Assembly: GCF_020447315.1 (NCBI RefSeq)
Contig: NZ_JAJADQ010000005.1
Span: forward strand, 62,001-126,000
Direction of reading: 5' to 3'
Length of the DNA stretch: 64,000 nucleotides
Origin: Hymenobacter nitidus
GTDB lineage: Bacteria > Bacteroidota > Bacteroidia > Cytophagales > Hymenobacteraceae
The notes beneath the pieces were generated by a model. It saw nothing but the letters and a program-made list of their open reading frames with translations, had not been told where the DNA came from and made no database searches. The translations under genes were made by a program, and so were the position numbers. Position 1 is the first letter of the stretch; the number at the start of each line of letters is the position of its first letter. Positions 41,037 through 49,837 of this stretch are shown piece after piece.

Positions 41037-42002
41037 ATGGCCGAAACCCGCTACCAACCCGATGTGCTCGGGCCCGACTTCGAGCAGCTTGTGCTTCCCC
41101 AGCCCGCCGACTACGAAGGCCCCGTGGTGAGCACGCTCGTGCGCGCCTGCCACGCGCCGGCCGGCAGCCGGGCGGTGCTTTACGTGCACGGCTTCACCGA
41201 CTACTTCTTTCAGCGCGACATGGCCGCCGAGTACCAGCGCCACGGCTTCCGCTTCTACGCCCTGGATTTGCGCAAATACGGCCGCTCCTGGCTGCCCCAC
41301 CAGACGCCGAACAACGTGCGCGACCTGCGCGAGTACTACCCCGACCTGGACGCGGCCCTGACCACCATGCTGGCCGAGGGTAACTGCACCATCGTGCTCA
41401 GCGGCCACTCCACAGGCGGCCTCATTGTGGCGCTCTACGCCCAGGAAGGTGCGCTGCGGGCCTCGGTAGCGGCCCTGTTTCTGAATAGCCCATTTCTGGA
41501 AATGCACCAAAGCTGGCTCAATCGCAAAGTGGCCATTCCGCTGGCCGCCAGGATAGGACGGTGGGTGCCGGGCCTGAAGCTGCCGGCCAATCTGCCCACC
41601 GAATACGGCCAGAGCCTGCACCAGCGCTACCACGGCGAGTGGGACTATCATTTGCCCTGGAAGCCGCTGGAGGTGTTTCCAGTGAATACGGGCTGGCTGC
41701 GTGCCATTCACACCGGGCACCAGCGCATTGCCCGCGGCCTGAGCATCCGGCAGCCCGTGCTGGTAATGCACTCCGATAAAACCGTCACCGATTCGGGCTG
41801 GAGCGAGCAGTACTTCGAGGCCGATGGCGTGCTGAACGTGCGCCACATCCGGGAGCTGAGTCCGCGGCTGGGCCCGCGCGTGACGGTAGCCACGATTCCG
41901 GGCGGCATGCACGATTTGGTGTTGTCGCGGCCGGCGGTGCGGGCTCTGGTGTACCGGGAGCTGTTTCAGTGGCTGGGGGCCGTGCTGCCCACCAGCGGGT
42001 AG
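41037..42002 (+). CDS. Alpha/beta hydrolase
   Basis: 321 aa from ATG 41037 (MAETRYQPDVLGPDFEQL). The alpha/beta fold is indicated by AVLYVHGFTDYFFQRDMAAE, YALDLRKYGRSW and the nucleophile elbow VLSGHSTGGLIVALY (Ser near 122). A probable acid is in VLVMHSDKTVTDSG and the catalytic His in IPGGMHDLVLSRP. It resembles serine-aminopeptidase/lysophospholipase-type (Hydrolase_4) enzymes. Substrate unknown; no signal peptide, so cytoplasmic. Confidence 0.9.
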   Translation: MAETRYQPDVLGPDFEQLVLPQPADYEGPVVSTLVRACHAPAGSRAVLYVHGFTDYFFQRDMAAEYQRHGFRFYALDLRKYGRSWLPHQTPNNVRDLREYYPDLDAALTTMLAEGNCTIVLSGHSTGGLIVALYAQEGALRASVAALFLNSPFLEMHQSWLNRKVAIPLAARIGRWVPGLKLPANLPTEYGQSLHQRYHGEWDYHLPWKPLEVFPVNTGWLRAIHTGHQRIARGLSIRQPVLVMHSDKTVTDSGWSEQYFEADGVLNVRHIRELSPRLGPRVTVATIPGGMHDLVLSRPAVRALVYRELFQWLGAVLPTSG

Positions 42003-42096
42003 CCGCTTTAAGTGCGTCGGCTTTTCTAACCGAAGGGGCCCGAAGCGGTTATAGGAGTGCCCGCTCCCCGGTAGTCGTACCCCATGTAGTGACGCC

Positions 42097-43008
42097 ATGA
42101 AAACCAACTTCGGCAGCCTGCTGGTGGCAGGAATATTGAGTTGCAGCCTCCCGGCCCGGGCCCAGGAAGGCGCCGAATCGTTGCGGCGGGCGCCGGGCCG
42201 GCCAGTGGTAGTGGGGCACGCCGGCTCGGGCTTCTTTACGCCCCTGAATCCGTTCAACCCTTTGCCCCCAAGCAGCCTGCGCAGTGCGCTAAAGGCCCTG
42301 CAGGACGGCGCCGAGGGCCTGGAAATCGACCTGCAGCTCAGCCAGGACAGTGTGCCCGTGCTCTACCACGACCAGACGCTGGACTCGATGACCAAAACCG
42401 GCCGGGGCTGCACCAATGAGCATCCGGCCGCCGCCCTGACCCGGCTGCGTTACCGAGGCGGCTGGCCCTACGACTGGTTTCAGCATGAGCGGCTCGTGAC
42501 CCTGGACACGCTGCTGGCCCGCCTGGCCCACCGCCCGCAGTATCCTTACCTGCATCTGGATCTGCACGAAAATCTGCCCTGTCTGAGTCCTGAGCAGGTG
42601 CAGCGTAACTCGGCGGCTCTGGTGCGGCAACTGGTCAGAACCCTGCGGCAGTATAAGGTGCCGCCGGGCCGCATCCTGCTCGTTTCGGCCCGGCTGCCCA
42701 CGCTGCGCTACTTCCGCCAGCTGTGGCCGGCCGTGCCCCTGGGCTACGAAATCACCGGTGACTTTGCTGCCAACCTGACCCTGGCCCAGGCCGAGCAGGT
42801 GCAGGCCGTCGTCATCAGCGACGCGCTGGCTACGCCCGGGAATACGGGCCAAGCTCATGCCGCCGACCTGGCCGTGGTGACATTCGGGGCCCGTTCCCGC
42901 CGGAGTATCCGGCGGGTGCTGGCGGCCGGCCCCGATGCCTACGAGGTGGATTCCGTGCCCAGGCTGATTAGGCTACTCGGCCGCCGGACTGCTGCTTCCA
43001 GGCCCTAA
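42097..43008 (+). CDS. Glycerophosphodiester phosphodiesterase-like protein with altered active site
   Basis: 303 aa with signal peptide MKTNFGSLLVAGILSCSLPA. The GDPD fold is recognisable: VVGHAGSGFF (family AHRG), GAEGLEIDLQLSQDSVPVLY and HDQTLDSMT, so the catalytic His pair and the Glu-x-Asp metal site are kept. The Arg after the first His is replaced by Ala, and the later ExK element reads YLHLDLHE, so Glu and Lys are changed. It may act on a different phosphodiester or sugar phosphate in the periplasm. Encoded 95 bp after the hydrolase. Confidence 0.78.
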   Translation: MKTNFGSLLVAGILSCSLPARAQEGAESLRRAPGRPVVVGHAGSGFFTPLNPFNPLPPSSLRSALKALQDGAEGLEIDLQLSQDSVPVLYHDQTLDSMTKTGRGCTNEHPAAALTRLRYRGGWPYDWFQHERLVTLDTLLARLAHRPQYPYLHLDLHENLPCLSPEQVQRNSAALVRQLVRTLRQYKVPPGRILLVSARLPTLRYFRQLWPAVPLGYEITGDFAANLTLAQAEQVQAVVISDALATPGNTGQAHAADLAVVTFGARSRRSIRRVLAAGPDAYEVDSVPRLIRLLGRRTAASRP

Positions 43009-43187
43009 AAGCGCGGGTGACGATGGGCGGCCGCCACCTCCGGATAGGGAATATAGTCGTTTGCAGATGAAAAGAAGGTATCGGGCTAAAAAGCCAGCAG
43101 GGCGGGGCCGGAGTGCTTCTCTTTGAGAAAAATACGGCGGCGCTCCGCTGACCGTAGGCACTCCACTTCTCTAACCCGCTCTACCCC

Positions 43188-43385
43188 ATGCACACCTCTA
43201 TTCTGCGTCCCGTTCTGGCCCTGGCCCTCGTTCTGCTGCTGGTTTCCTCCGTGGCGGCCCTGGCCGGCAACCCGTATGCGCGGGCCCAGCAGCGCGGCCG
43301 CCGCTACGTGCACCGGCCCGTGTATAAGTACTACCAGCCCCAGGCCCATAAAGCGCACCGCTCGTTCGCGCTGTTTCGCAAGTAG
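43188..43385 (+). CDS. Small secreted basic protein, 65 aa
   Basis: ATG 43188 gives a signal peptide (MHTSILRPVLALALVLLLVS, probable cleavage after VAALA) and a 38-residue mature part rich in Arg, Tyr and His (RRYVHRPVYKYYQP). No motif is recognised. The length and clear signal peptide argue for a real gene. It lies between the GDPD-like and J-domain genes. It may bind nucleic acid, lipid or wall polymers through its basic surface; that is a guess. Confidence 0.55.
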   Translation: MHTSILRPVLALALVLLLVSSVAALAGNPYARAQQRGRRYVHRPVYKYYQPQAHKAHRSFALFRK

Positions 43386-43501
43386 CCGCGCCGGCGCACC
43401 GGGCGTCTGGGCCTGGTGGCAAGAAATATCCGGCTGGGCCATAGCAGGGGCGGGCGGGGTTTGCTATTTTAGGCTTTCCCCGACAGAGTCAAGCTCCTTC
43501 C

Positions 43502-44251
43502 ATGCAGGATTATTACCGCCTTCTGGGCGTCCCGGTTACGGCCAGCCCGCTGGAAATTGAGCGGGCCTATCAGCAGCAAAAAGCCCGGCTGAGCCGCCGC
43601 ACCGCCGATCCGGCCATGAAGGCTCGCCTGCAGGAAGTGCACACCGGCTACGAAATTCTGGGCAACCCCGGCCGGCGCCTGGCCTACAACGTACTGCTGG
43701 CCCAGGAGCCGCCCCCGCCCGCGCCGCCCCCGGATGCCCTGCAGCTGATGCTGGCGCGCTACGCCCCGGCCGCCCGCTGGCTGAATGCGGCCCTGGTGGC
43801 CTTCTGCCTGCTGCTGGCCCTCGACTGGGCGCTGCCGCCGCGCGAGTTTGCTGGTGAGGTGGTGCTGGTGCGCCGCATCGTGTCGGTGTCGTCCTCCGCC
43901 TCCGATCCGCAGATGGCCTACGACGTGACCACGCCGCGCACCGCGTTTCGGGTGCCCAGCCGGTTTGGGCACCGCGTCCGTAAGGGCCAGCGCCTGACTG
44001 CCGTGAGCCAGACGCCGCTGCTGGGTGTGGTGCGCCGCATCAGCGCCCCGCCCACGGTGCCCGGCGAGGCATCCGTCATCAAGGTGTCCGGCGGCAATAT
44101 CTACGGCTCGTTTGGCCTGCTGCCAGTGGTGCTGTTCGTGGTGGCAGTATTGGGGCTGCTGCCCGGCCGCTCCCCCGAAATGCGCGTCAACACGGCGGTG
44201 GTAGCTTTTCTGCTGGCCGTAGTGGCCTTGGTGGTGCTGGTTTGGTTTTAG
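43502..44251 (+). CDS. J-domain-like membrane protein lacking the HPD motif
   Basis: 249 aa. Residues 1-65 follow the J-domain pattern (MQDYYRLLGVPVTASPLEIE, AYQQQKARLSRR, EVHTGYEILGNPGRRLAYN), but the His-Pro-Asp that stimulates DnaK is replaced by Arg-Arg-Thr-Ala-Asp-Pro. A Pro-rich linker (about 72-82), a membrane segment (about 95-115), a beta-rich extracytoplasmic domain and two C-terminal membrane segments follow. It may be a J-like anchor without chaperone stimulation. It ends just before a strong bidirectional terminator. Confidence 0.78.
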   Translation: MQDYYRLLGVPVTASPLEIERAYQQQKARLSRRTADPAMKARLQEVHTGYEILGNPGRRLAYNVLLAQEPPPPAPPPDALQLMLARYAPAARWLNAALVAFCLLLALDWALPPREFAGEVVLVRRIVSVSSSASDPQMAYDVTTPRTAFRVPSRFGHRVRKGQRLTAVSQTPLLGVVRRISAPPTVPGEASVIKVSGGNIYGSFGLLPVVLFVVAVLGLLPGRSPEMRVNTAVVAFLLAVVALVVLVWF

Positions 44252-44265
44252 GTTTGACCTATGAA

Positions 44266-44307
44266 CAAGCAAAAAGGCTCCGCAGCACTGCGGAGCCTTT
44301 TTGCTTG
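44266..44307. terminator. Bidirectional intrinsic terminator, 20-bp perfect stem
   Basis: CAAGCAAAAAGGCTCCGCAG pairs with its complete complement around a two-base loop. It lies between the convergent J-domain and T9SS propeller genes. Confidence 0.92.
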
Positions 44308-44341
44308 ATTGGCCGGCCGAACGGCAAGCCACGCGGCCTTA

Positions 44342-45937
44342 CTACCGAACCGTTACCAGCTGGCTGCTCACTTCCGGGCCACCTTCCAGATTCAATACAT
44401 ACAGGCCGCTGGGCAGCGTGGAAATATCGAACTGGGCCTCGGTGCCGCGCAGGGTTTGCTGGGCGACAATCCGGCCGAAGGAATTGTAGAGCGTCGCCTT
44501 TAGCGTCTGCGGCGCTTCAGAGGCGGGCACGCGCAGGGTGAAACGGCCCTGGGCCGGGTTCGGGAATACGGTGCATTCCAGTGCTGCCACTTCGCGGCGG
44601 CCAGTAGTCGTGGGGGCGCCGAAGCGGGCCAGGTAGCAGTTGGTTGCCGTGCCCGACGTGGCATAGGGGCCAAACTGGCAGGTGCCGGTGGCGGTGCCGG
44701 CCGTATACACGTTGCCGCGCCCATCCACTACCAGGCTGCTGCCGGTGCTGGTGCCGGGGCCGCCCACCAGCGTGGTGCTGGCTACCTGACCGTTGGCCTG
44801 GAAGCGGGTAATAAAGGCCTGGCTGTTGGCCTGGGAGCCGGTCAGGTAAGCCTGGCTGGTGGTTTGGTCGACGGCAATATCGGTGGGAAAATCGTAGTTG
44901 GGGCCGCCCAAGGCCGTGGCCCACTCACTCTGGCCCTGCGCGTTGTAGCGGGTCAGGAAGATGTCGGCGCTGCCGGTGCTGGTGAGCGTGGTGGTACCAA
45001 ACGTGGCCGAGCCGCTGAAGCTTTCGGCCAGGTAAATCTTGCCGGCCGCATCGGTAGCCAGGCTGCGCCCGTCGCCGTAGCCGGCCGTAGCCTTGGCCCA
45101 CCGCAGCTGCCCCGTGCGGGCGTCGAAGCGCACCAGAAACAGGTTGCTGTCGAAGTTGGCGGGCAGTAGCGTGGTGCCATTAACAATCAAGGTTGAGGAG
45201 AAATTACCGCTCACGTAGCAGCTGCCGGCCGCATCCACAGCCGTGGCCCGGGCCGCGCTGCTGCCGTAGCTACCCGCCGGCGCATCCCACACGTTCACCC
45301 AGCGCAAAGCGCCCTGCGACGTGTAGCTGGCCGTGAAGGCCTGATTTTGCCGGTTATTGAAGCTGCGGCTGCCAAACTGCACGGTGGCGCCGCTCACCGC
45401 GCCGCTCACGTAGCTGTTACCTGCCGCGTCGGCCGCTACCGACCAGCCCGTGTTCGGGGAGGCGTATATATCGGGGCCGGTGCTGCTGGCCTGCCGCACC
45501 CACCCGATGGAGCCGTTAGCATTGTATTTCAGCAGCAGCACATCGTCGGCATCGAGGCTCTGGGAGCTGATGCGGCCGTTGCCGTACGTAAGCGTGCCGC
45601 GAAAGGCCCCGGTGAGGTAGCCGTTGCCGTTGCGGTCGACGGCCAGGCTGGTGGGCAGCACGTCGTTGCTGGTGGGCACCTTTGTTACCTGCTGCACCTG
45701 GCCGCTGGCGTTGAGGCGGGCGATATAGAGGCAGCGGCCGGTGTGGGTAAGCAGCCGGTTGCTGAGTTGCAGGCTGTTGTCGAAGCGGCCCGTCACGAGA
45801 AAGTCGCCGCTGGGCAGCAGGGCCACGTCCGAAACGGTGTTGGTGCCGGCCACGGTGTGCAGCCAGGTCCAGGTGGGAGTTTGGGCTTGAACGGTGAGGG
45901 TGAGCAGCAGGGCGAGAGCAAGAAAAAGTTGTTTCAT
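44342..45937 (-). CDS. T9SS-secreted beta-propeller protein (SBBP-type repeats)
   Basis: 531 aa. Signal peptide MKQLFLALALLLTLTVQAQ, then about eight repeats of the form AxDxxGNxYxxGxFxG (NGNGYLTGAFRGTLTYG, AGNSYVSGAVSG), typical of SBBP/beta-propeller surface proteins. The last ~80 residues are a T9SS type A sorting domain: CTVFPNPAQGRFTLRVP, LYNSFGRIVAQQTLRG and LPSGLYVLNLEG. The product should be exported and attached to, or released from, the cell surface by the type IX system. The protein at 48053 is a paralogue with the same plan. Confidence 0.9.
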   Translation of the reverse strand: MKQLFLALALLLTLTVQAQTPTWTWLHTVAGTNTVSDVALLPSGDFLVTGRFDNSLQLSNRLLTHTGRCLYIARLNASGQVQQVTKVPTSNDVLPTSLAVDRNGNGYLTGAFRGTLTYGNGRISSQSLDADDVLLLKYNANGSIGWVRQASSTGPDIYASPNTGWSVAADAAGNSYVSGAVSGATVQFGSRSFNNRQNQAFTASYTSQGALRWVNVWDAPAGSYGSSAARATAVDAAGSCYVSGNFSSTLIVNGTTLLPANFDSNLFLVRFDARTGQLRWAKATAGYGDGRSLATDAAGKIYLAESFSGSATFGTTTLTSTGSADIFLTRYNAQGQSEWATALGGPNYDFPTDIAVDQTTSQAYLTGSQANSQAFITRFQANGQVASTTLVGGPGTSTGSSLVVDGRGNVYTAGTATGTCQFGPYATSGTATNCYLARFGAPTTTGRREVAALECTVFPNPAQGRFTLRVPASEAPQTLKATLYNSFGRIVAQQTLRGTEAQFDISTLPSGLYVLNLEGGPEVSSQLVTVR

Positions 45938-46649
45938 AGGGCAAGGAAATGGAGAAAGAATGAGTGGGAAATGGGAGAAAAATGTGGTTTAGTTGCAATG
46001 AGGCGTTACACGGCGCTGCCAGCGGCAGCCCGTAACGGGCAGTTGACCACGGAAAAAGCAAAGGCGGGGAGGTGCGCAGAGGCCGCAATGGGGCCTCACG
46101 AGCAGGAGAAAGCAGCTGCGGGAGAAAACAACGGCGGCTGGCGAAGCGCGAGCCGGGGAAACCAAGAAGAATTCAGAGGAAACTATACCGAATAGACCAC
46201 ATCCCGGCCAGTCCGCGCAACGGCGGCTGGTACTCAGGTGGCTAGAGTAACTGTCTGATAAATAACGAACTACTTGCTGTCTGTCCAACGGCAGCGGGTA
46301 AACAACCTACCAACTGCTGACCAAGCTCTTTGTACAATGCTTCCAAAAGCCCGGTACCACGATCCAACCTCTTATCCTGATAATGAAAGTATAAAATCTT
46401 ATTTATAAATGTCATTATCCAAGAAAAAAATAATTCGGGCTTCCTGCTTGGCTAAGCGCCTACGGTTCTGCTGCTTACTCTCACAAAAGCGGGCTTAGCG
46501 GCTGGAAACCCCTAAAAACCAAGCGCTGGCTTTTGCCAGCGCCAGAGCTAAAAAACTAAAAAGTATTTTATCAACGCGGCATAGTACTGAGCGTAGGCGG
46601 CAAGAGCGTCCTGCCCGGCTTGCGGCTTCACCCTCAACTGCTTGCCGCA
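45938..46649. other. 712-bp intergenic region
   Basis: No open frame with coding character was found. 46070-46180 is purine-rich; 46379-46419 carries an AT-rich dyad (GATAATGA and its complement around 25 bases); 46523-46542 is a hairpin serving the next minus-strand gene. The leader and promoter of the T9SS propeller gene should be here, but no good TAnnTTTG match is seen on the minus strand. Confidence 0.5.
46523..46542 (-). terminator. Hairpin downstream of the UPF0173 gene
   Basis: GCGCTGGC-TTTT-GCCAGCGC on the plus strand; on the minus strand it is followed by TTGGTTTTTAGG, about 110 bp beyond the hydrolase stop. Confidence 0.55.
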
Positions 46650-47387
46650 CTAGGGGATAAGCCTTGCCAGTTCCAGCGTGTCGCCGGCCCGCAGGGCGTG
46701 TACCGTCACGGCATCGGCAGGGGTGAGGTGGGCCTGCAGCTGCTCGGGTGTGCCCGGCAGGGAGGCAAACGTGCCGTAGTGGAACGGCACCACGTGCTTC
46801 ACCCGCAGCAGGCGTGCGGCGTAGGCCGCCTCGCGCGGACCCATCGTGTACCGGTCGCCGATGGGCAGCAGGGCTACGGTGGGCCGGTAGAAGTCGGCCA
46901 GCAGACGCATGTCACCGAAGAGGCCGGTGTCGCCGGCGGCGTAGAGCACCGTGCCGTCGGAGAAGCCCAGGATGTAGCCTACGGCCTCATGTTGGAAGCC
47001 AGTTTTGTCCTCCGGCAAATCCACGTGGGCCGCGTGCTGGGCCACGGTCATGGTCAGGCGTAGATCCAGCACGTCGATGCCACCACCCACGTTCATGGGC
47101 TCGAACTGCCCGGGCGGCACACCCTGCTCATAGAGGTAGAAGCGCACGGGCGCGGGCGCCACTACTTTGGCGCCGGTGCGGGCCAGCAAAGCCGGCAGCT
47201 CGGGGTCGAAATGGTCGTCGTGGCCGTGGGTGATGAGCACCAGGTCGGCCCGCTCCTGCTCCCGCAGCTCCACGGGCACGTACGGGTTGCTACGCAGCCA
47301 CGGGTCGAGCAGAATGATGCGGCCCTCGGGGGTGGTGATGCGGAAGCTGGCGTGGCCGAGCAGCTGGAGCCGAGTGGAAGCGGACAT
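46650..47387 (-). CDS. UPF0173-type metal-dependent hydrolase (metallo-beta-lactamase fold)
   Basis: 245 aa, ATG 47387 (MSASTRLQLLGHASFRITTPEG). The metallo-beta-lactamase fold is shown by LLGHASFRI, ILLDPWL, the metal site LVLITHGHDDHFD, AAGDTGLFGDM and VVPFHYGTF. Length and motifs match the YtkL/UPF0173 group, whose physiological substrate is unknown. It resembles the metallo-hydrolase at 50872 in fold but belongs to another group. Its neighbours do not suggest a pathway. Confidence 0.92.
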   Translation of the reverse strand: MSASTRLQLLGHASFRITTPEGRIILLDPWLRSNPYVPVELREQERADLVLITHGHDDHFDPELPALLARTGAKVVAPAPVRFYLYEQGVPPGQFEPMNVGGGIDVLDLRLTMTVAQHAAHVDLPEDKTGFQHEAVGYILGFSDGTVLYAAGDTGLFGDMRLLADFYRPTVALLPIGDRYTMGPREAAYAARLLRVKHVVPFHYGTFASLPGTPEQLQAHLTPADAVTVHALRAGDTLELARLIP

Positions 47388-47521
47388 AGGGCAGAGAAAC
47401 AGGCAGAAGATCTATCCGGCCGCAAAATAGCACCAAGCCGATATTTCAGCTGGTTGTCCTTGCGTTATTCTCCCGGCGCAGGCCTCCCGGCACTTAGCAG
47501 CGGGGCGGAAGCCGACCGGAC

Positions 47522-47809
47522 TCAGCCCCAGATGGGCTGCCAGGGCTGCTCGGCTACGGCGGCCGTATTGGTCGAGAGAAAGTCGTTGTAGAGCTGCTCA
47601 GCCTGCCCCTGGTTAATGAGCGGCCCGCCTTCTATGGGTAACACTAGCAGCGGCGCATTGGGGCTCAGGTGCAGGGCCGTGCTTAGCTCCCGCTGCAGCT
47701 GGGCCGCGTCGCCCTCGTAGACTTCCTGGATTTTTACGACGGTCAGGGGCTGGCCCTGGTGCTCGATGCGGGCGAATACGCCGGCCGGAATAATGGGGTT
47801 AGGTTCCAT
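47522..47809 (-). CDS. Hypothetical small protein, 95 aa
   Basis: ATG 47809 gives MEPNPIIPAGVFARIEHQGQ; the open frame upstream is GC-biased and unlikely to be coding. The product has no signal peptide or membrane segment. A central acidic/Leu-rich stretch (YEGDAAQLQRELSTAL) and LPIEGGPLINQGQAEQLYN are seen, but no family is recognised. The ORF has normal codon use and lies in its own small gap between the UPF0173 gene and the T9SS propeller. Confidence 0.6.
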   Translation of the reverse strand: MEPNPIIPAGVFARIEHQGQPLTVVKIQEVYEGDAAQLQRELSTALHLSPNAPLLVLPIEGGPLINQGQAEQLYNDFLSTNTAAVAEQPWQPIWG

Positions 47810-47992
47810 ACCAGAATCAGTGAGGTGGTGCAACCGGGTACGCGGAAGTAGGCTCTGGTGGTTGTGCGGCCGCGGCCCGGCCCACCGGCCACCCCGAAAA
47901 AAGCCGCCCCGTTGCCGCCGGCCATAATGGAATTGGCAGGAATAAACCAAGGATACGACCCGCCGGCAAGGGGCCTAAATCCTATATTTGTT

Positions 47993-48000
47993 GCCAACCA
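47993..48000 (+). promoter_or_regulatory. Putative -7 element of the T9SS propeller gene (TATATTTG)
   Basis: A perfect TAnnTTTG match 53 bp upstream of ATG 48053, supporting that ATG over the longer open frame. No -33 TTG at the usual distance. Confidence 0.45.
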
Positions 48001-48052
48001 ATGCTCTGAGGAGCGTTACGTTCTTCTTTTTCTTATTTCTAGTCATTTACCT

Positions 48053-49663
48053 ATGAAGATTTCTACCTCTTTCCTTGCCCTGGCTTTGTTCGGGCTGCCA
48101 GCAGTGGGGGCTCAGGCCCAAACCAGCCCTTCCTGGGCCAGCGTGCGGCGTATTTCGAGCACCAACGGTGAAAGCAACGGCCGTAGTATTGCCGTAGCGG
48201 CCGACGGCAGCCAGTATGTAAGCGGAGTGTTTGATGGCACTATCACGCTGGGCAGCACCACGCTGCGGGCCGGGGCCGGCGACGGCCATATCTACCTGGC
48301 CAAGTACGATGCGGCCGGCACCGTGCTGTGGGCTACGGCCGTTGAGAGCAGTGGCTCCGAATTCTTCGGCCGGGTGGCCATCGATGCAGCCGGCAACGCG
48401 TATCTGACGGGCTATTTCGAACAGCTGCTCACGGCGGGCACTACTTCCTTGACCAGTATCGGCAACGAGGCGTACGTGCTGAAATACAATGCCCAGGGCG
48501 TGCTGCAGTGGGCCAAGCAGGGCGGGGCCTCGGGCACCTACGCACAGGGCATCGATGTCGACGCCAGCGGCAACGTGACTATTGCCGGTGATTTCAGCAG
48601 CTCCGTCAGCTTTGGCACCACTACCCCGCTCACGGGCGGTGGTGTATTCCTGTACCGCTTTTCGCCCACTGGCACGGTGCTGCTGGCCAAGCAGGTAAGC
48701 TCCTCCGGCTTCACGAACGCCGCCGCCGTTGATGGCGCCGGCAATACCTACATTACCGGCGGATTCGACTCCGGCTTCACCTACGGCAATACCACCCTGG
48801 CCAGCGCGGGCGGCGTCGATATTTTCCTGGTAAAAGTGGATGCGGCCGGCAACGTGGTGTGGGCCCGGCGCGACGGGGGCGTGAATGAGGACAACAGCCA
48901 GAACATTGCCCTCGATGCCAACGGCAACCCGCTGCTCTGCGGCTATTACGACGGGGTATCGAACACCAACGGCGAAACCAGCAAGATTTACGTGGCCCGC
49001 TACACCAAAGACGGTATCCAGCTCTGGGCGCGGCAGATCAGCTCCAGCGTTGCCAGCTTCCAGACGGCCACGGCTGCCGCCTACGACGGCCGGGGTGGCT
49101 ACTATGTCACGGGCAGCATCCAGGGCACTACCACGTTCGGTACCACGGCGCTCAGCGCCGTGGGCGAAAACATGTTTGTGGCCCGCTACGACAGCCCCGG
49201 CAATGTGCTGTGGGCCGCCCGGGTGGCGGGCACCAACCCGGTTACGGATGCTTCCATCGGGTTTGGCATCGACACCGACGCCAGCGGCAATGCCTACGTA
49301 ACCGGGGCTATTGTGGGCAATGCGACCTTCGGCACCCTGAACAGCAGCGGCGCCGGTATTAATACGTTTGTAGCCAAGCTCAACGCGGGCGGCACGGTGG
49401 CCTCCACGCGCCCCGCCACTGCCGCTCTGAAGCTGAGTTTGTACCCCAACCCGGCTGCGGGCAGCACGAGCCTGCTGCTGCCCGCAGCCGGCGGCCGCCT
49501 TGTGCTCAGCGACGTGCTGGGCCGCACCGTGCGCGAGCAGCAGCTGCCCCCGGTGGCCGGCGCCTGCCCCGTGTCGCTCGATGGCCTTACGCCCGGCCTC
49601 TACCAGCTGCGCGCCACGCTCGGCAACGGCCAGGTAGGCACCGCGGCCCTGACGGTACGCTAG
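48053..49663 (+). CDS. T9SS-secreted beta-propeller protein (SBBP-type repeats)
   Basis: 536 aa with signal peptide MKISTSFLALALFGLPAVGA. About eight SBBP-type repeats follow (AVAADGSQYVSGVFDGTITL, AIDAAGNAYLTGYFEQ, VDASGNVTIAGDFSSSVSFG, TDASGNAYVTGAIVG). The T9SS sorting domain occupies the last ~80 residues (LKLSLYPNPAAGSTSLLLPA, LSDVLGRTVREQQLP, LTPGLYQLRATLG). It shares architecture and repeat type with the minus-strand gene at 44342; only two unrelated genes separate them, so an old local duplication with inversion is likely. Confidence 0.9.
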   Translation: MKISTSFLALALFGLPAVGAQAQTSPSWASVRRISSTNGESNGRSIAVAADGSQYVSGVFDGTITLGSTTLRAGAGDGHIYLAKYDAAGTVLWATAVESSGSEFFGRVAIDAAGNAYLTGYFEQLLTAGTTSLTSIGNEAYVLKYNAQGVLQWAKQGGASGTYAQGIDVDASGNVTIAGDFSSSVSFGTTTPLTGGGVFLYRFSPTGTVLLAKQVSSSGFTNAAAVDGAGNTYITGGFDSGFTYGNTTLASAGGVDIFLVKVDAAGNVVWARRDGGVNEDNSQNIALDANGNPLLCGYYDGVSNTNGETSKIYVARYTKDGIQLWARQISSSVASFQTATAAAYDGRGGYYVTGSIQGTTTFGTTALSAVGENMFVARYDSPGNVLWAARVAGTNPVTDASIGFGIDTDASGNAYVTGAIVGNATFGTLNSSGAGINTFVAKLNAGGTVASTRPATAALKLSLYPNPAAGSTSLLLPAAGGRLVLSDVLGRTVREQQLPPVAGACPVSLDGLTPGLYQLRATLGNGQVGTAALTVR

Positions 49664-49689
49664 GCTCGGCCGGCAACCATTGTTATCTG

Positions 49690-49723
49690 AAAAGAGCCTG
49701 GCTACTCAGCCAGGCTCTTTTTG
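49690..49723 (+). terminator. Intrinsic terminator of the T9SS propeller gene
   Basis: AAAAGAGCCTGGCT-ACTC-AGCCAGGCTCTTTT, 26 bp after the stop, followed by TGCTTT. Confidence 0.88.
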
Positions 49724-49837
49724 CTTTAAAGCGACCAGCCAGCACAGGCGCCGCACCCTGCTGATCTACCAGGTGCTGGCCGATGAGAGTGGCTATTTGC
49801 TGGGCCACAACCAGCTCGGTGGCCCACCCGCAACAGC

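Noticed and set aside
40926..42257. 443-aa open frame antisense to the alpha/beta hydrolase gene
   Set aside because: Arg/Gln/His-rich translation without domain motifs, opposite a well supported enzyme.
46379..46419. Regulator binding site (AT-rich dyad GATAATGA)
   Set aside because: Eight-base arms in AT-rich DNA with no regulator gene nearby; could be chance.
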